Positions 29,735 through 38,445 of a stretch of DNA of 64,000 nt are shown here, one piece after another. This stretch comes from Limnohabitans sp. Jir72 (GTDB lineage Bacteria > Pseudomonadota > Gammaproteobacteria > Burkholderiales > Burkholderiaceae_C). The notes beneath the pieces are model-generated. The model searched no databases. It was not told where the DNA came from and worked only from the letters and a program-made list of their open reading frames with translations. The stretch is from positions 1-64,000 of the forward strand of contig NZ_NESC01000004.1 in the NCBI RefSeq assembly GCF_003063575.1, given 5' to 3'. A program made the translations under genes and the position numbers. Every line of letters starts with the position of its first letter. The first letter of the stretch is position 1.

Positions 29735-32011
29735 CTACTTCGTCAAGCGCAAAAACAAACCCGCCAAGGTTTGCGGCAGTTGCTGCAAATCCTTGACCAA
29801 GGTGTAGTGCTCGCCAAACACGCTGCGCACATTGGCCTCGTGAGCCGGGTGCAGTTGGATGCACCAAACAAACACGCCTTGGGCCTGCAACTGGCGCACC
29901 ACTTGGCGGGCGTCTTGCGTGAGGTAGTCTGGATCGCTCACATCCACATCCGAGGGTTCGCCATCGGTGAGCAGCAGCAAGAGCTTGCGCGGGCTGCGCC
30001 GTTGCAGCAGGGTGTGGCTGGCGTGACGCAAGGCGGCACCGGTGCGGGTGGAATACGCGGGGCTCACGGCCGCCAGGCGGGCCTTGGCCTCTGCGCCCCA
30101 GGTTTCTTCAAACCCTTTGAGGTGCATATAGCGCACTTCTTGGCGGGTGTTGGAGTGGAAACCGCCAATGGCCAGCGGGTCGCCCAGCCGGTCCAGTGCC
30201 CAGGCCAGCAAGGCCACCGCCGCCAGGCTCACTTGCAGCACGGTCTGGTCGGTACCGGGAATGCGCTCGGCCAAAGAGGCCGACAAATCCAGCACCAGTT
30301 GCACGCTCACATCGCGCTCGTGCGGCCGCCAGTGCTGCTGCACGCGCTCGTCTGGCGTGTGGCCGCTGCGCCAGTCGATCCAGGCTTGCTGGGCCATATC
30401 CAGGTCGAGTTCACTGCCCTGCTCCAGCCGACGCAGGCGCTGGCGGCCTTGCGGTTTGAGTTTGTCCAACACCCTCTCCAGTCGGCGCGTCAGACCGCTG
30501 TGCTGCGCGGTCAGGCGGTCGATGTCACTGGCCTGGCCCGAGGGGTGCAGGTATTCATAGACCTTGACCCAGTCGGGGCGCTCGCTTTGGCTGATGTGGT
30601 CCCACTCCGGGTACAGGCGGGGCGGCAGGCTGTGCAGTTCGGGCTCGGCGTCACGCCGCCTGGGGCTGCGGGTGTCTTCTTCGTCGCCGTCTTCGATGTA
30701 CTGCCACAGGTGGCGGTTGTCGTCACGCCAGTCAATCAGGCTGCCTGCAAAAAACACATTCGGCAAGGCATCGCCCGCGCAGCGCGTGCAGGCCACAAAC
30801 GACAGGGCCAGCATGGCCATGTCGCGTGTGCACACCAAGGGCTCGTCCAGCGCGTGTTCAAAGCGCCGAACAAAGTCATGCAGTGCAGGCTGCGTCAACG
30901 CGAAGGAAGGATCGAGCACCGCCCGGTTCCACAGCGCCAGCCGGTGGCGCAAACAAGCGTGGGTGCGATCGTCGCATTCGCCCTCTTGCACCGGGGGCAA
31001 CAGGGCCAGCATGTCGGGGCGCAAACCGGGCCAGCGCGCCAGCAGCCAGCGGTCGATGCGGGCGTCTTCAAACCATTCCACCGCCAAGCGCTGTGCGGGG
31101 CTCCAGTTGTCGGCGATGCAGGTGCCCGACAAGTGCCGGTGGGCCATGGCGTGCAAAAGCATCAAGCGGTAGCGCCCCAGGCCAGTGACCCCGTTCAGGT
31201 CTTCCAGCACATCGGGCAGGCCCAACACATCGGCTTGCAGCGCAGGCGTCATGCGGGCCACGGCCGCGTTGTCGCCCGTCAAGGGGGCCAGGGGCAGATC
31301 ACTTTGCCACAAAGCCTGCTGCGTCATGCCCAGTTGGCGCTGCACATCGACCAACAAGGTGCCGTGCCGCTCGCGCTGGAACATGGCCAGGCTGTCCGGG
31401 CTTTGCAGCGAGAAATAAGCCACCTGCTGCGGAGGGTGTTGCGCATGCACCCGTGCACCGTGCAGCACCCAGCGGCGCAGCCCCGCCATGGACAGCTGTT
31501 GCAGCAAAAGCGGCGCTTGCGCCAGCAAAGGCAGCAAGCCCGGGCTGGGCTGGGTTTGCTGGCGGCCGTGGATAGAGCCGGTGGTTTGCTGTGTAAAAGT
31601 TTGCAGCAGACTCAGGTACTGGCGCACGCCCTCGGCCGAAGCCAAACGGCGGGCCGCAGTGACCAAGCTGCCAATCAGGGGCGCGATGGCGGCGCTGTTG
31701 GGGGATTTGTGCAAAAACTGCACCAGCGCCAGCACATCGTCCAGCACCTCATCGCCGATCAAGTCCAACACAGCAGGCCAATGCGTGAGCCAGGCGATGA
31801 CGGGTTCGGCCCCGCGTCCGAGTTGCCCCAAGCGCCGCCCCACACCCCAGAGGCCGTGCAATTGCGGCTCGGTCAGGCCCTCCAGGCTTTGCGCCACACT
31901 GGACTCGAACACCGACTGCACCCCGGGCAGGCGGCAACCCAGCTCACCCCAGGCCGTCTGCCAGCGCACATCGGCGTAGTCCGGCGGGGCTGCGGTTTCG
32001 GCGGGGCTCAT
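29735..32011 (-). CDS. cbbO: RuBisCO activation protein CbbO (VWA domain)
   Basis: A 758-residue protein. The C-terminal third is a von Willebrand factor A domain with the MIDAS motif DLSAS (in VQLVLDLSASLAER) and LLLLTDGEPSDVDV; the N-terminal part is alpha-helical. CbbO works with the AAA+ ATPase CbbQ as adaptor to remove inhibitory sugar phosphates from RuBisCO. It lies 12 bp after cbbQ, downstream of cbbM. NorD is a relative, but the context settles the assignment. Confidence 0.94.
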   Translation of the reverse strand: MSPAETAAPPDYADVRWQTAWGELGCRLPGVQSVFESSVAQSLEGLTEPQLHGLWGVGRRLGQLGRGAEPVIAWLTHWPAVLDLIGDEVLDDVLALVQFLHKSPNSAAIAPLIGSLVTAARRLASAEGVRQYLSLLQTFTQQTTGSIHGRQQTQPSPGLLPLLAQAPLLLQQLSMAGLRRWVLHGARVHAQHPPQQVAYFSLQSPDSLAMFQRERHGTLLVDVQRQLGMTQQALWQSDLPLAPLTGDNAAVARMTPALQADVLGLPDVLEDLNGVTGLGRYRLMLLHAMAHRHLSGTCIADNWSPAQRLAVEWFEDARIDRWLLARWPGLRPDMLALLPPVQEGECDDRTHACLRHRLALWNRAVLDPSFALTQPALHDFVRRFEHALDEPLVCTRDMAMLALSFVACTRCAGDALPNVFFAGSLIDWRDDNRHLWQYIEDGDEEDTRSPRRRDAEPELHSLPPRLYPEWDHISQSERPDWVKVYEYLHPSGQASDIDRLTAQHSGLTRRLERVLDKLKPQGRQRLRRLEQGSELDLDMAQQAWIDWRSGHTPDERVQQHWRPHERDVSVQLVLDLSASLAERIPGTDQTVLQVSLAAVALLAWALDRLGDPLAIGGFHSNTRQEVRYMHLKGFEETWGAEAKARLAAVSPAYSTRTGAALRHASHTLLQRRSPRKLLLLLTDGEPSDVDVSDPDYLTQDARQVVRQLQAQGVFVWCIQLHPAHEANVRSVFGEHYTLVKDLQQLPQTLAGLFLRLTK

Positions 32012-32023
32012 GGCGCAGACCGC

Positions 32024-32815
32024 TCAGCCCCACAGGGCATCGATGGCGTGGTCCAGGGTCTGGCGGATGTCGGCGTCGTCGGTGATGGGACGCACCAGTG
32101 CCATGCGACAGGCCGCTTGCGGGGCCACACCCTGCGCCATGAGCTGGGCCGCATACACCAGCAAACGGGTGGACACCCCTTCCACCAAGCCATGCCCTTT
32201 GAGGTGGCGGGCGCTGTGGGCCAATTGCACCAGTTTGTGGGCGCGCTCGACGTCAATGCCAGTCTCGCCCTGCAAGATGGCCACTTCTTGTGCGGTTTCG
32301 GGGTAGTCAAACTCAAAAGCCACAAAGCGCTGCTTGGTCGAGGGCTTGAGGTCTTTCATCAGGCTTTGGTAGCCCGGGTTGTAAGAGATGACGAGCTGAA
32401 AATCCGGATGCGCTTGCACCGTCTCGCCCTTTTTGTCGATGGGCAAGGCGCGGCGGTGGTCGGTCAGGGCGTGGATGACCACGGTGGTGTCTTGCCGTGC
32501 TTCCACCACTTCGTCCAAATAGCAAATGGCCCCGGTGCGCGCAGCACGCGTCAGCGGGCCATCGACCCAGCGGCTGCCCTGGGCGTCCAGCAAATAACGG
32601 CCCACCAAGTCGGAGGCGGTCATGTCTTCGTTGCAGGCCACGGTGATGAGGGGCTTGCCCAGCTTCCAGGCCATGTGCTCGACAAATCGCGACTTGCCGC
32701 AACCGGTCGGGCCTTTGAGCATGACCGGCAAACGGGCCGCATAAGCAGCTTGGTAAAGCGCCACCTCTTGCCCCTGGGGCAGGTACAGCGGTTCCTGGGT
32801 GATCAGCTCAGACAT
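32024..32815 (-). CDS. cbbQ: RuBisCO activase ATPase CbbQ (MoxR-type AAA+)
   Basis: A 263-residue AAA+ protein with Walker A GPTGCGKS at residues 35-42, Walker B ICYLDEVVEA, and the sensor region LVISYNPGYQS. With CbbO it forms the CbbQO activase; the form II partner is encoded directly upstream. The start MSELITQEPLYLP at 32815 has CAGGAG seven bases before it. Confidence 0.96.
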   Translation of the reverse strand: MSELITQEPLYLPQGQEVALYQAAYAARLPVMLKGPTGCGKSRFVEHMAWKLGKPLITVACNEDMTASDLVGRYLLDAQGSRWVDGPLTRAARTGAICYLDEVVEARQDTTVVIHALTDHRRALPIDKKGETVQAHPDFQLVISYNPGYQSLMKDLKPSTKQRFVAFEFDYPETAQEVAILQGETGIDVERAHKLVQLAHSARHLKGHGLVEGVSTRLLVYAAQLMAQGVAPQAACRMALVRPITDDADIRQTLDHAIDALWG

Positions 32816-32836
32816 GCAAGGCTCCTGGGTCAAACG

Positions 32837-32861
32837 TATCGCCCATGGGGTGGGCTCCTGC
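32837..32861 (-). repeat. Single REP-like palindrome between cbbM and cbbQ
   Basis: Reads on the minus strand as GGAGCCCACCCCATGGGCGA, matching the REP core of the doublets elsewhere in the window. It stands alone and has GCAG in place of the GTAG lead. Confidence 0.65.
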
Positions 32862-32864
32862 ACG

Positions 32865-32899
32865 GGCGCGCACCGGCCTTCTGTGGGCAGATGCGCGCC
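32865..32899 (-). terminator. Hairpin at the 3' end of cbbM
   Basis: Perfect arms GGCGCGCA and TGCGCGCC begin nine bases after the cbbM stop codon with a 19-base loop. No T run follows, so it more likely protects the cbbM mRNA 3' end or attenuates read-through into cbbQO. Confidence 0.5.
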
Positions 32900-32908
32900 T
32901 TGCAGGTT

Positions 32909-34288
32909 TTACTTGTGTGCGGACAACTTGTCGCGCCAGCCGGGGAACAGCTTGTCGGCATCACCCGGGAAGGACGCAAAAGCACGGGCAAACTCTTTGT
33001 GTTCTTTGGCGAACTCGATCGGGTCGGCACCCGACTTCCAGCACTCGTAGGACTGGCGCAGCGAGATCGCACCAGCTGCAGGGCTGTCGATGTGACCATA
33101 CGAGCCGCCACCGGAGGTGTTGATCACGTTGCCGTGGCCCAGGTTCTGGAAGAAACCGGGCAAGCGCAAAGCGTTCATGCCGCCCGAGATGATGGGCGTG
33201 GTGGGCTTCATGCCGTACCACTTCTGGAAGTAGACCGGACCCTGGCACTCGTCGCGCTCGATCATGTAGGCGATCATGCGATCGTCGTTTTCGCCTTCCA
33301 TCTTGCCGTAGCCCATGGTGCCCACGTGGATGCCCGAGGCCCCCTGCAAGCGCGAAATCTTGGCCAGTACAAAGGCGGTGTAACCGCGTTTGGCGCTGGG
33401 GCTGGTGACCATGCCGTGGCCTGCGCGATGGTAGTGCAGGTATTGGTTGGCGTATTGACGGCGTGCGGTCGTGACCATGCCGGGGCCGCCCACAAAACCA
33501 TCCACCAGGAAAGCCACTTTGTCAGCGTCGGGGCCAAAGGCTTCCAGGATGAAGTCGGCGCGGGCGCACATCTCGTAGTGGTCGTCGGCGGTGATGTTGG
33601 CAGAGAACAATTTGGCTTGGCCGGTTTCGTCCATGGCGCGCTTCATGGCGTCCACCACCAACGGAATGGTTTTCTTCATCGGCGCAAACACCTGGTTGCC
33701 TTGGGGCTCATCGTTTTTGATGAAGTCGCCACCTAACCAAAATTGGTAAGCCGCGTGCGCAAAGGGCTCAGGGCGCAGGCCGAGTTTGGGCTTGATGATG
33801 GTACCGGCAATGTAGCCACCGTCCTTGAGGGGGCGACCCAACACACGCCACATGTCCGAGATGTCCTTGCTTGGGCCATCGAACAACTGGATGGCGCGCT
33901 CGGGAAAATAAATGTCGTGGATCTTGGCGTGCTGGATGTCGCCCATGCCCTGGTTGTTGCCAATGACCAAGGTCAGGATCGAGACCATCATCATGCGGCC
34001 ATCGGTCACATTGCGGTCGAACAGGTCCATCGGGTAGGCGATGCGCATGTCCTCGGTGGCTTCGTCGATGTGGTACACCAAAGCATCCAAGCCTTTGGTG
34101 AAGTCGTCGGTGGTGGAAACTTCAACGTTTGTGCCGGTGGAAGATTCAGCGGCAAAGTGGGCTGCAGCTTCCAAGTAGCCATGACCCGATTTGGGCTTCA
34201 TTTTGTAAGCCACCAAAATGTGGCGACCCCCGGCGATGAGTTCGGCTTCAGACAAGCTCAGGTCGGCATAACGTGCGGATTGGTCCAT
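32909..34288 (-). CDS. cbbM: Form II ribulose-1,5-bisphosphate carboxylase large subunit
   Basis: Fixes CO2 onto RuBP. The 459-residue protein numbers like Rhodospirillum rubrum RuBisCO: catalytic Lys166 in [10 protein letters not shown], carbamylated Lys191 with Asp193 and Glu194 in [10 protein letters not shown], and Lys329 in [10 protein letters not shown]. All active-site residues I checked are present. No small-subunit gene is present, as expected for form II (low affinity, suited to high CO2 and low O2). GGAG precedes the ATG, and the frame upstream of 34288 is promoter DNA. Confidence 0.99.
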   Translation of the reverse strand: MDQSARYADLSLSEAELIAGGRHILVAYKMKPKSGHGYLEAAAHFAAESSTGTNVEVSTTDDFTKGLDALVYHIDEATEDMRIAYPMDLFDRNVTDGRMMMVSILTLVIGNNQGMGDIQHAKIHDIYFPERAIQLFDGPSKDISDMWRVLGRPLKDGGYIAGTIIKPKLGLRPEPFAHAAYQFWLGGDFIKNDEPQGNQVFAPMKKTIPLVVDAMKRAMDETGQAKLFSANITADDHYEMCARADFILEAFGPDADKVAFLVDGFVGGPGMVTTARRQYANQYLHYHRAGHGMVTSPSAKRGYTAFVLAKISRLQGASGIHVGTMGYGKMEGENDDRMIAYMIERDECQGPVYFQKWYGMKPTTPIISGGMNALRLPGFFQNLGHGNVINTSGGGSYGHIDSPAAGAISLRQSYECWKSGADPIEFAKEHKEFARAFASFPGDADKLFPGWRDKLSAHK

Positions 34289-34358
34289 GTTCAGTCTCCT
34301 TTTAAAAGCCCTGTACTCAGGGAATGTCTGGACTTTAAAAACATCCAGGCATAAGGTA

Positions 34359-34387
34359 AATTCAATATTGATCGCTACCAAATTAAG
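34359..34387. promoter_or_regulatory. Putative CbbR operator between cbbM and cbbR
   Basis: AATTCAATATT, 11 bases, AATTAAG in the 109-bp divergent gap, ending 10 bp before the cbbR start codon and 70 bp from that of cbbM. Autoregulation of cbbR and activation of cbbM from one site is the usual arrangement. Confidence 0.75.
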
Positions 34388-34397
34388 AGATAGCTGA

Positions 34398-35327
34398 ATG
34401 AAGAACGCCACCTTCCGCCAATTGCGTGTGTTCAACGAGGTGGCCCGCCACCTCAGTTTTGTGCGCGCCGCCGAAACCCTGCACCTGACGCCCCCCGCAG
34501 TGACCATGCAGATCAAAGATCTCGAAGGCCATGTGGGCATGCCCCTGTTCGAGCGGCGTGGCAAGCAAGTGAGCCTGACCACCACAGGTGAGTACATGCT
34601 GGTCTACACCCGCAAAATTTTGGCCACGGTCAAAGACGCCGAAGACGCCGCCGCCCGCTTGCAAAGGGCCGAAACTGGCGTGCTGACCATCGGCTTTGTC
34701 AGCACCGCCAAGTATTTTTTGATGCGCATGCTGGCCGACTTTCGCAGCAAACACCCGGGTGTGGAGGTGCAACTGTCGATTGGCAACCGCGACCAACTCG
34801 TGAAGATGCTGCAAAACAGCGAAGTCGACATCGCCGTCATGGGCCGCCCGCCCAAAGAGCTGCAAACCCGGGCCGAGCCCTTTGCCGCGCACCCGCATGT
34901 GTTTGTGGCGGCCACAGACCACCCACTGGCCCAACGTGGCCCGCTCACCGTGGAAGACTTGCGCCCCTACGACTTCATCGCCCGCGAAAAGGGCGCAGGC
35001 ACCCGCGCGGCCATGGAAAAGTTTTTCGAAGACACCCATGTTGAGCCTCGTCTGAAAATCGAGCTGCACAGCAACGAAATCATCAAACAGGCCGTCATGG
35101 CGGGCCTGGGCTTGGGCTTTTTATCCATGCACACGATCGGCCTGGAGCTCGAGCACAAATTGATCGCGATGCTCGATGTGCAAGGCGCGCCGGTCGTGCG
35201 CGCTTGGAATGTGGTGCACACCCAATCCAAAATGCTCTCCCCGGCCGCAGAAGCTTTCAGGTATTTCATGCTGGAAAATGGTGAGCGACATCTGGCTGAA
35301 CAATTTGGTCGCCATCTGCGCATTTGA
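34398..35327 (+). CDS. cbbR: LysR-type regulator CbbR
   Basis: A 309-residue protein with an N-terminal winged HTH ([39 protein letters not shown]) and a periplasmic-binding-like effector domain. It is divergent from cbbM across a 109-bp gap, the classical cbbR position; CbbR activates cbb operons in response to RuBP, ATP or NADPH depending on species. It converges with the SQR-like gene, leaving 38 bp between stops. Confidence 0.95.
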   Translation: MKNATFRQLRVFNEVARHLSFVRAAETLHLTPPAVTMQIKDLEGHVGMPLFERRGKQVSLTTTGEYMLVYTRKILATVKDAEDAAARLQRAETGVLTIGFVSTAKYFLMRMLADFRSKHPGVEVQLSIGNRDQLVKMLQNSEVDIAVMGRPPKELQTRAEPFAAHPHVFVAATDHPLAQRGPLTVEDLRPYDFIAREKGAGTRAAMEKFFEDTHVEPRLKIELHSNEIIKQAVMAGLGLGFLSMHTIGLELEHKLIAMLDVQGAPVVRAWNVVHTQSKMLSPAAEAFRYFMLENGERHLAEQFGRHLRI

Positions 35328-35365
35328 GTCTCCACTCGGCGCAGCATGACTGCTCACGGCGTGCA

Positions 35366-36649
35366 TCACTTCTTGAGCTTGTCTTTGAGCTTGACGATGC
35401 CCATCATGTCCATGACCATTTTTTCGTAAAAAGGCTCCGAAGTGCCTTTTTGCATCTTGCGCATGAAGTATTTCTCGAATGCCACCTTGGCCAGGTGAAC
35501 CCATTTGCCTTCGGCAAACCAACTCACGTTACGCGGCGGAATCTGGGGCAAGGCCACAAACGCTGCGCCCGTGTCACCAAAATCGGCCAGACAAACCGTG
35601 TTCCAAGTCGCCTTGTGGGAAGGCTCTTGACCGTCGAGCAGTTCACGGATGTTGTGCGCTGTGGCGGTCACCATGGACTCGATCATGAAACCGGTCTTGG
35701 GTGTGCCCAAGGGCACCGGCGTGGGCTCAACCGGGGGGATCGCCACACAGACACCGACACTGAACACATTGGTGTACCGGGTGTTGCGCTGGTGCTCGTC
35801 GATGGTAATGAAACCCCGAGGATTGGTCAGGCCTTCAATGCCGAACACCGCATCCACGCCTTTGAAGGCGGGCAACATCATCGAATGCTTAAATGGCAAG
35901 ACGTGTTCTTTTTTAGGTTGGCCATTTTCATCGTGCTCAGTCACGAACATCTGTCCGTTTTCAATCTTGGTGGTCTTGGCGTTGCAAATCCACTTGATGT
36001 GGCGATCGCGCATGGCCGATTCGAGCAAACCTTTGGAGTCGCCCACGCCGCCCAAGCCCAAATGGCCGATGTAGGGCTCCGAGGTGACATACGTCATGGG
36101 CACCTTGTCACGGATCTTGCGACGGCGCAGGTCCGTCTCCATGATCATGGCGTATTCATAGGCAGGACCAAAGCAGGAAGCACCCTGCACCGCGCCCACG
36201 ACAATCGGGCCCGGGTCGGCCGTGAACCGGTCCCAATTGAGTTTGGCGGTTTCTGCATGAGAGACATGGCAAATCGATTGGCTAAAGCCATCTGGCCCCA
36301 AACCCGGAATCTCATCGAAGGCCAACTTCGGCCCTGTAGCAATGACCAAATAGTCGTAATCGACCTGTGTGCCATCGAGCAACTCCACCTGGTTGCGCTC
36401 GGGGTGAACCCGTTTGGCAGCTTGCGCGATCAACTCAACACCCTTGCGCTTGAGCGTGGGGGCGATGTCCATCTCGATGTCTTTGCGCTTGCGCCAATCC
36501 ACCGCCACCCAAGGGTTGGATGGCACGAAATGGAATTTTGAGGACTCGCTGATCACCGTGACCCGGTCTCCGGGGCGTGCCAGTTCTTTCATCTCGAAGG
36601 CCATGGGCATGCCGCCAATGCCTGCGCCAATAATCACGATGTGAGCCAT
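35366..36649 (-). CDS. Sulfide:quinone oxidoreductase-like FAD protein
   Basis: A 427-residue flavoprotein of the SQR/FCSD family. It starts with the FAD-binding MAHIVIIGAGIGGMPMAFEM and carries three cysteines at SQR-like places: Cys127 (QSICHVSH), Cys159 (GASCFGPAYEY) and Cys301 (SVGVCVAIPP). There is no signal peptide, and the C-terminus has amphipathic helices, fitting a membrane-bound SQR that passes electrons from sulfide to quinone. The exact SQR type cannot be fixed without a tree. An exact FNR box lies 54 bp upstream. Confidence 0.85.
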   Translation of the reverse strand: MAHIVIIGAGIGGMPMAFEMKELARPGDRVTVISESSKFHFVPSNPWVAVDWRKRKDIEMDIAPTLKRKGVELIAQAAKRVHPERNQVELLDGTQVDYDYLVIATGPKLAFDEIPGLGPDGFSQSICHVSHAETAKLNWDRFTADPGPIVVGAVQGASCFGPAYEYAMIMETDLRRRKIRDKVPMTYVTSEPYIGHLGLGGVGDSKGLLESAMRDRHIKWICNAKTTKIENGQMFVTEHDENGQPKKEHVLPFKHSMMLPAFKGVDAVFGIEGLTNPRGFITIDEHQRNTRYTNVFSVGVCVAIPPVEPTPVPLGTPKTGFMIESMVTATAHNIRELLDGQEPSHKATWNTVCLADFGDTGAAFVALPQIPPRNVSWFAEGKWVHLAKVAFEKYFMRKMQKGTSEPFYEKMVMDMMGIVKLKDKLKK

Positions 36650-36702
36650 GTCGGTCTCCTTTAAAAGTTTTCTCCATCATCGGTCTCAAACGCACCCTTG
36701 AG

Positions 36703-36716
36703 TTGATGCAGATCAA
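36703..36716. promoter_or_regulatory. FNR-type box upstream of the SQR-like gene
   Basis: TTGATGCAGATCAA is an exact match to TTGAT-N4-ATCAA. For the minus-strand gene, a -10-like GATGAT sits at 36676-36681, about 32 bp from the box centre, as in activator (-41.5) promoters. The site could also serve the plus-strand genes starting at 36791. Confidence 0.7.
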
Positions 36717-36790
36717 TCGCTGACCTCTCGTTTTCCCTGCTTTAGCCTATGCAATCTCAGTGCCCAAGCAAAATATGCAAAATCACTTAT

Positions 36791-36997
36791 ATGAATACCC
36801 TGCGCGGCCAACTCAAGCCCACACATCTGGACAGAGAGACGGTCATTCGTGGTCGCGTCAAGGAAGTCAAAGACCGCAAGGTGGTGGTGGAGACCACCGT
36901 TTATGCTGCGGGTGTTGCCACCGCGCGCGGCGAGGTTGTGTCGGTGAAAATGTCCGACAGTTTTGGCCAAAACCCAACTCAGAAAGAAGCCCCATGA
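36791..36997 (+). pseudogene. C-terminal half of a hotdog-fold (PaaI-like) thioesterase
   Basis: Sixty-eight codons whose middle part, GRVKEVKDRKVVVETTVYAA, matches the last strands of PaaI/4HBT thioesterases, which are normally about 140 residues. The N-terminal half with the catalytic residues is absent. A longer frame from 36749 does not restore it. The stop codon overlaps the next ATG (ATGA), so it may survive as a leader that couples translation of the rhodanese. Confidence 0.6.
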
Positions 36998-37341
36998 AAT
37001 TCATTCAAGACTATTGGCCCATGATGGCCTTGGCCCTTTGGTTAGGCTACAAGTGGTGGAATGCAAGGCGCGTCAAGGCTTTGCTGCCCCAACTCAAAAG
37101 TGAAGGCGCGATACTTTTGGATGTGCGATCAGAAGCCGAATTCGCCTCTGGCAATGCCCCAGGCACGCGCAACATTCCCCTCAACGAATTGGGCCAGCAT
37201 TTGGCCAGCCTGCCCAAATCTACGCCCGTTGTGGTCGGCTGCGCCAGCGGCACACGCAGCGGCATGGCCAAGTTGATGTTGAAGAAGAACGGCTACCAAC
37301 GCGTTTACAACATCGGTGCGTGGCGCAATTTCATGTCCTGA
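36994..37341 (+). CDS. Membrane-anchored rhodanese-like protein
   Basis: A 115-residue protein. Residues 7-22 (YWPMMALALWLGYKWW) form an N-terminal anchor, followed by a single rhodanese domain with ILLDVRSEAEFASGNAPG and the active-site loop CASGTRSG (CxxGxR). Rhodaneses of this kind handle sulfane sulfur; the side of the membrane is uncertain. It overlaps the thioesterase remnant by four bases. Confidence 0.88.
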   Translation: MKFIQDYWPMMALALWLGYKWWNARRVKALLPQLKSEGAILLDVRSEAEFASGNAPGTRNIPLNELGQHLASLPKSTPVVVGCASGTRSGMAKLMLKKNGYQRVYNIGAWRNFMS

Positions 37342-37364
37342 ACACGGATCAAGGCATTGCAACC

Positions 37365-37565
37365 ATGATGAACCGCCAACAACAAAAAGAGTTTTTGGAA
37401 GCCACGGCCTGGTTGCGCCCAGTCACACGCTGGGCTGCAGCCTTTTCCATTCGCTGGTCGGGCATTTTGCCTGCCGGCATCAGAAACTTGCCATTGAAAA
37501 TCGTCAAACGGATCTTGGCGAACTATCAAACACGAATGAGCTCAGGCTGCAAGACGCACCGCTGA
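37365..37565 (+). CDS. Small basic hypothetical protein
   Basis: A 66-residue Arg/Lys-rich protein (MMNRQQQKEFLEATAWLRP...) with one mildly hydrophobic helix around AFSIRWSGILPAG. I recognise no family. It starts 23 bp after the rhodanese with AAGG eleven bases before the ATG, and ends 16 bp before the convergent DUF4395 gene. Its reality rests on position only. Confidence 0.45.
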   Translation: MMNRQQQKEFLEATAWLRPVTRWAAAFSIRWSGILPAGIRNLPLKIVKRILANYQTRMSSGCKTHR

Positions 37566-37581
37566 TGCGCCTTGCAGTGGA

Positions 37582-38304
37582 TCAACGCGGTTGACCAAAA
37601 TCGAGGTTGTTGCAAGCCTCGCACTCGTCCTGAAAAATGCCCAACTTGACCAGCAAGGCATGGACCTCACAACCCAGACAAAAGCCCAGCACCGTTTCCA
37701 TCCACATGAAGCCCAGGCACACCCAAACCATCACCAAGGGCAACCAGCGTGGCAAATATTGTTCGGTCGTGGGCAGCACCTGACTTTGGAAGATGAAGTT
37801 GACGGCTGCGGCGAACTTCTCGGGGTGAAAAAACACAAGGCAAACACTGATCATGGATGCCCCGATGGTCCATGCAAACCGTTTGGGTGCCAGAGGTTTC
37901 CACAAAGGACGCGCCTTGCGAGCCAGCAAGGTGGACAGCCAGATGGTGGGTGACAGGTAGGCCGTTTTGACGCTCATGCCAGCCAGCATTTCAAACAAGG
38001 CATAAATCAACAACCAGGTTTGCACCGTGTAGTCGTAGGTGCGTCGAACAGCCTCGACCATGTAAAGGATTCGGTTGTCAAAGTCGGTTTCAAACGTGTC
38101 CTTGATCACTTCCCCGGTCACGATCCATCGGCTGCCGAAGACGATGTCCCACAAGGTAAAGGCCATGAAGATCGGAATGGCCAGCATGATGCCCGCGCGA
38201 ATGCGAACTGCGGTGTCATTGATGAACGGCGTGACATCGTCACGGCTTCTGAACCAGAGCAAGGACCAGGAATTGCCTGTTGTCATGCCATTTGAATCTG
38301 CCAT
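37582..38304 (-). CDS. DUF4395 family membrane protein
   Basis: A 240-residue protein with four to five hydrophobic segments (GIMLAIPIFMAFTLWDIVF, TWLLIYALFEMLAGM, FAWTIGASMISVCLVFF, WLPLVMVWVCLGFMWMETVLGFCLGC). The ending carries the FCLGCEVHALL motif and a second cysteine pair ECEACNNLDF. DUF4395 proteins often lie near rhodaneses, thioredoxins and sox genes, so a redox or sulfur-transfer role at the membrane is likely but unproven. Confidence 0.82.
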   Translation of the reverse strand: MADSNGMTTGNSWSLLWFRSRDDVTPFINDTAVRIRAGIMLAIPIFMAFTLWDIVFGSRWIVTGEVIKDTFETDFDNRILYMVEAVRRTYDYTVQTWLLIYALFEMLAGMSVKTAYLSPTIWLSTLLARKARPLWKPLAPKRFAWTIGASMISVCLVFFHPEKFAAAVNFIFQSQVLPTTEQYLPRWLPLVMVWVCLGFMWMETVLGFCLGCEVHALLVKLGIFQDECEACNNLDFGQPR

Positions 38305-38395
38305 TGGTCTCCCCTTTTTCCATGAAAATCAGTATGCTTTTTTCGCTTCGAGACAAGCCAGACTGATGTGTTTACCGAGTTGCCGGCAAAGCCAT

Positions 38396-38422
38396 CCTGA
38401 GATGCAACTCTGTTGCATCTCA
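38396..38422 (-). terminator. Hairpin terminator after soxB
   Basis: A perfect 12-bp inverted repeat CTGAGATGCAAC/GTTGCATCTCAG with a three-base loop lies 24 bp past the soxB stop codon. The minus-strand sequence after it has only short T runs. Confidence 0.6.
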
Positions 38423-38445
38423 GAGCCCTGTGGGTTGATTCAAGC

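Noticed and set aside
29726-33736. A 1336-codon open frame on the plus strand opposite cbbO, cbbQ and cbbM
   Set aside because: It is the antisense of three well-identified genes; high G+C leaves such frames open. The translation is rich in His, Gln, Gly and Val with no domain.
37588-37601. FNR-like sequence TTGACCAAAATCGA
   Set aside because: It has two mismatches and lies at the 3' end of the DUF4395 coding region, not in a promoter.
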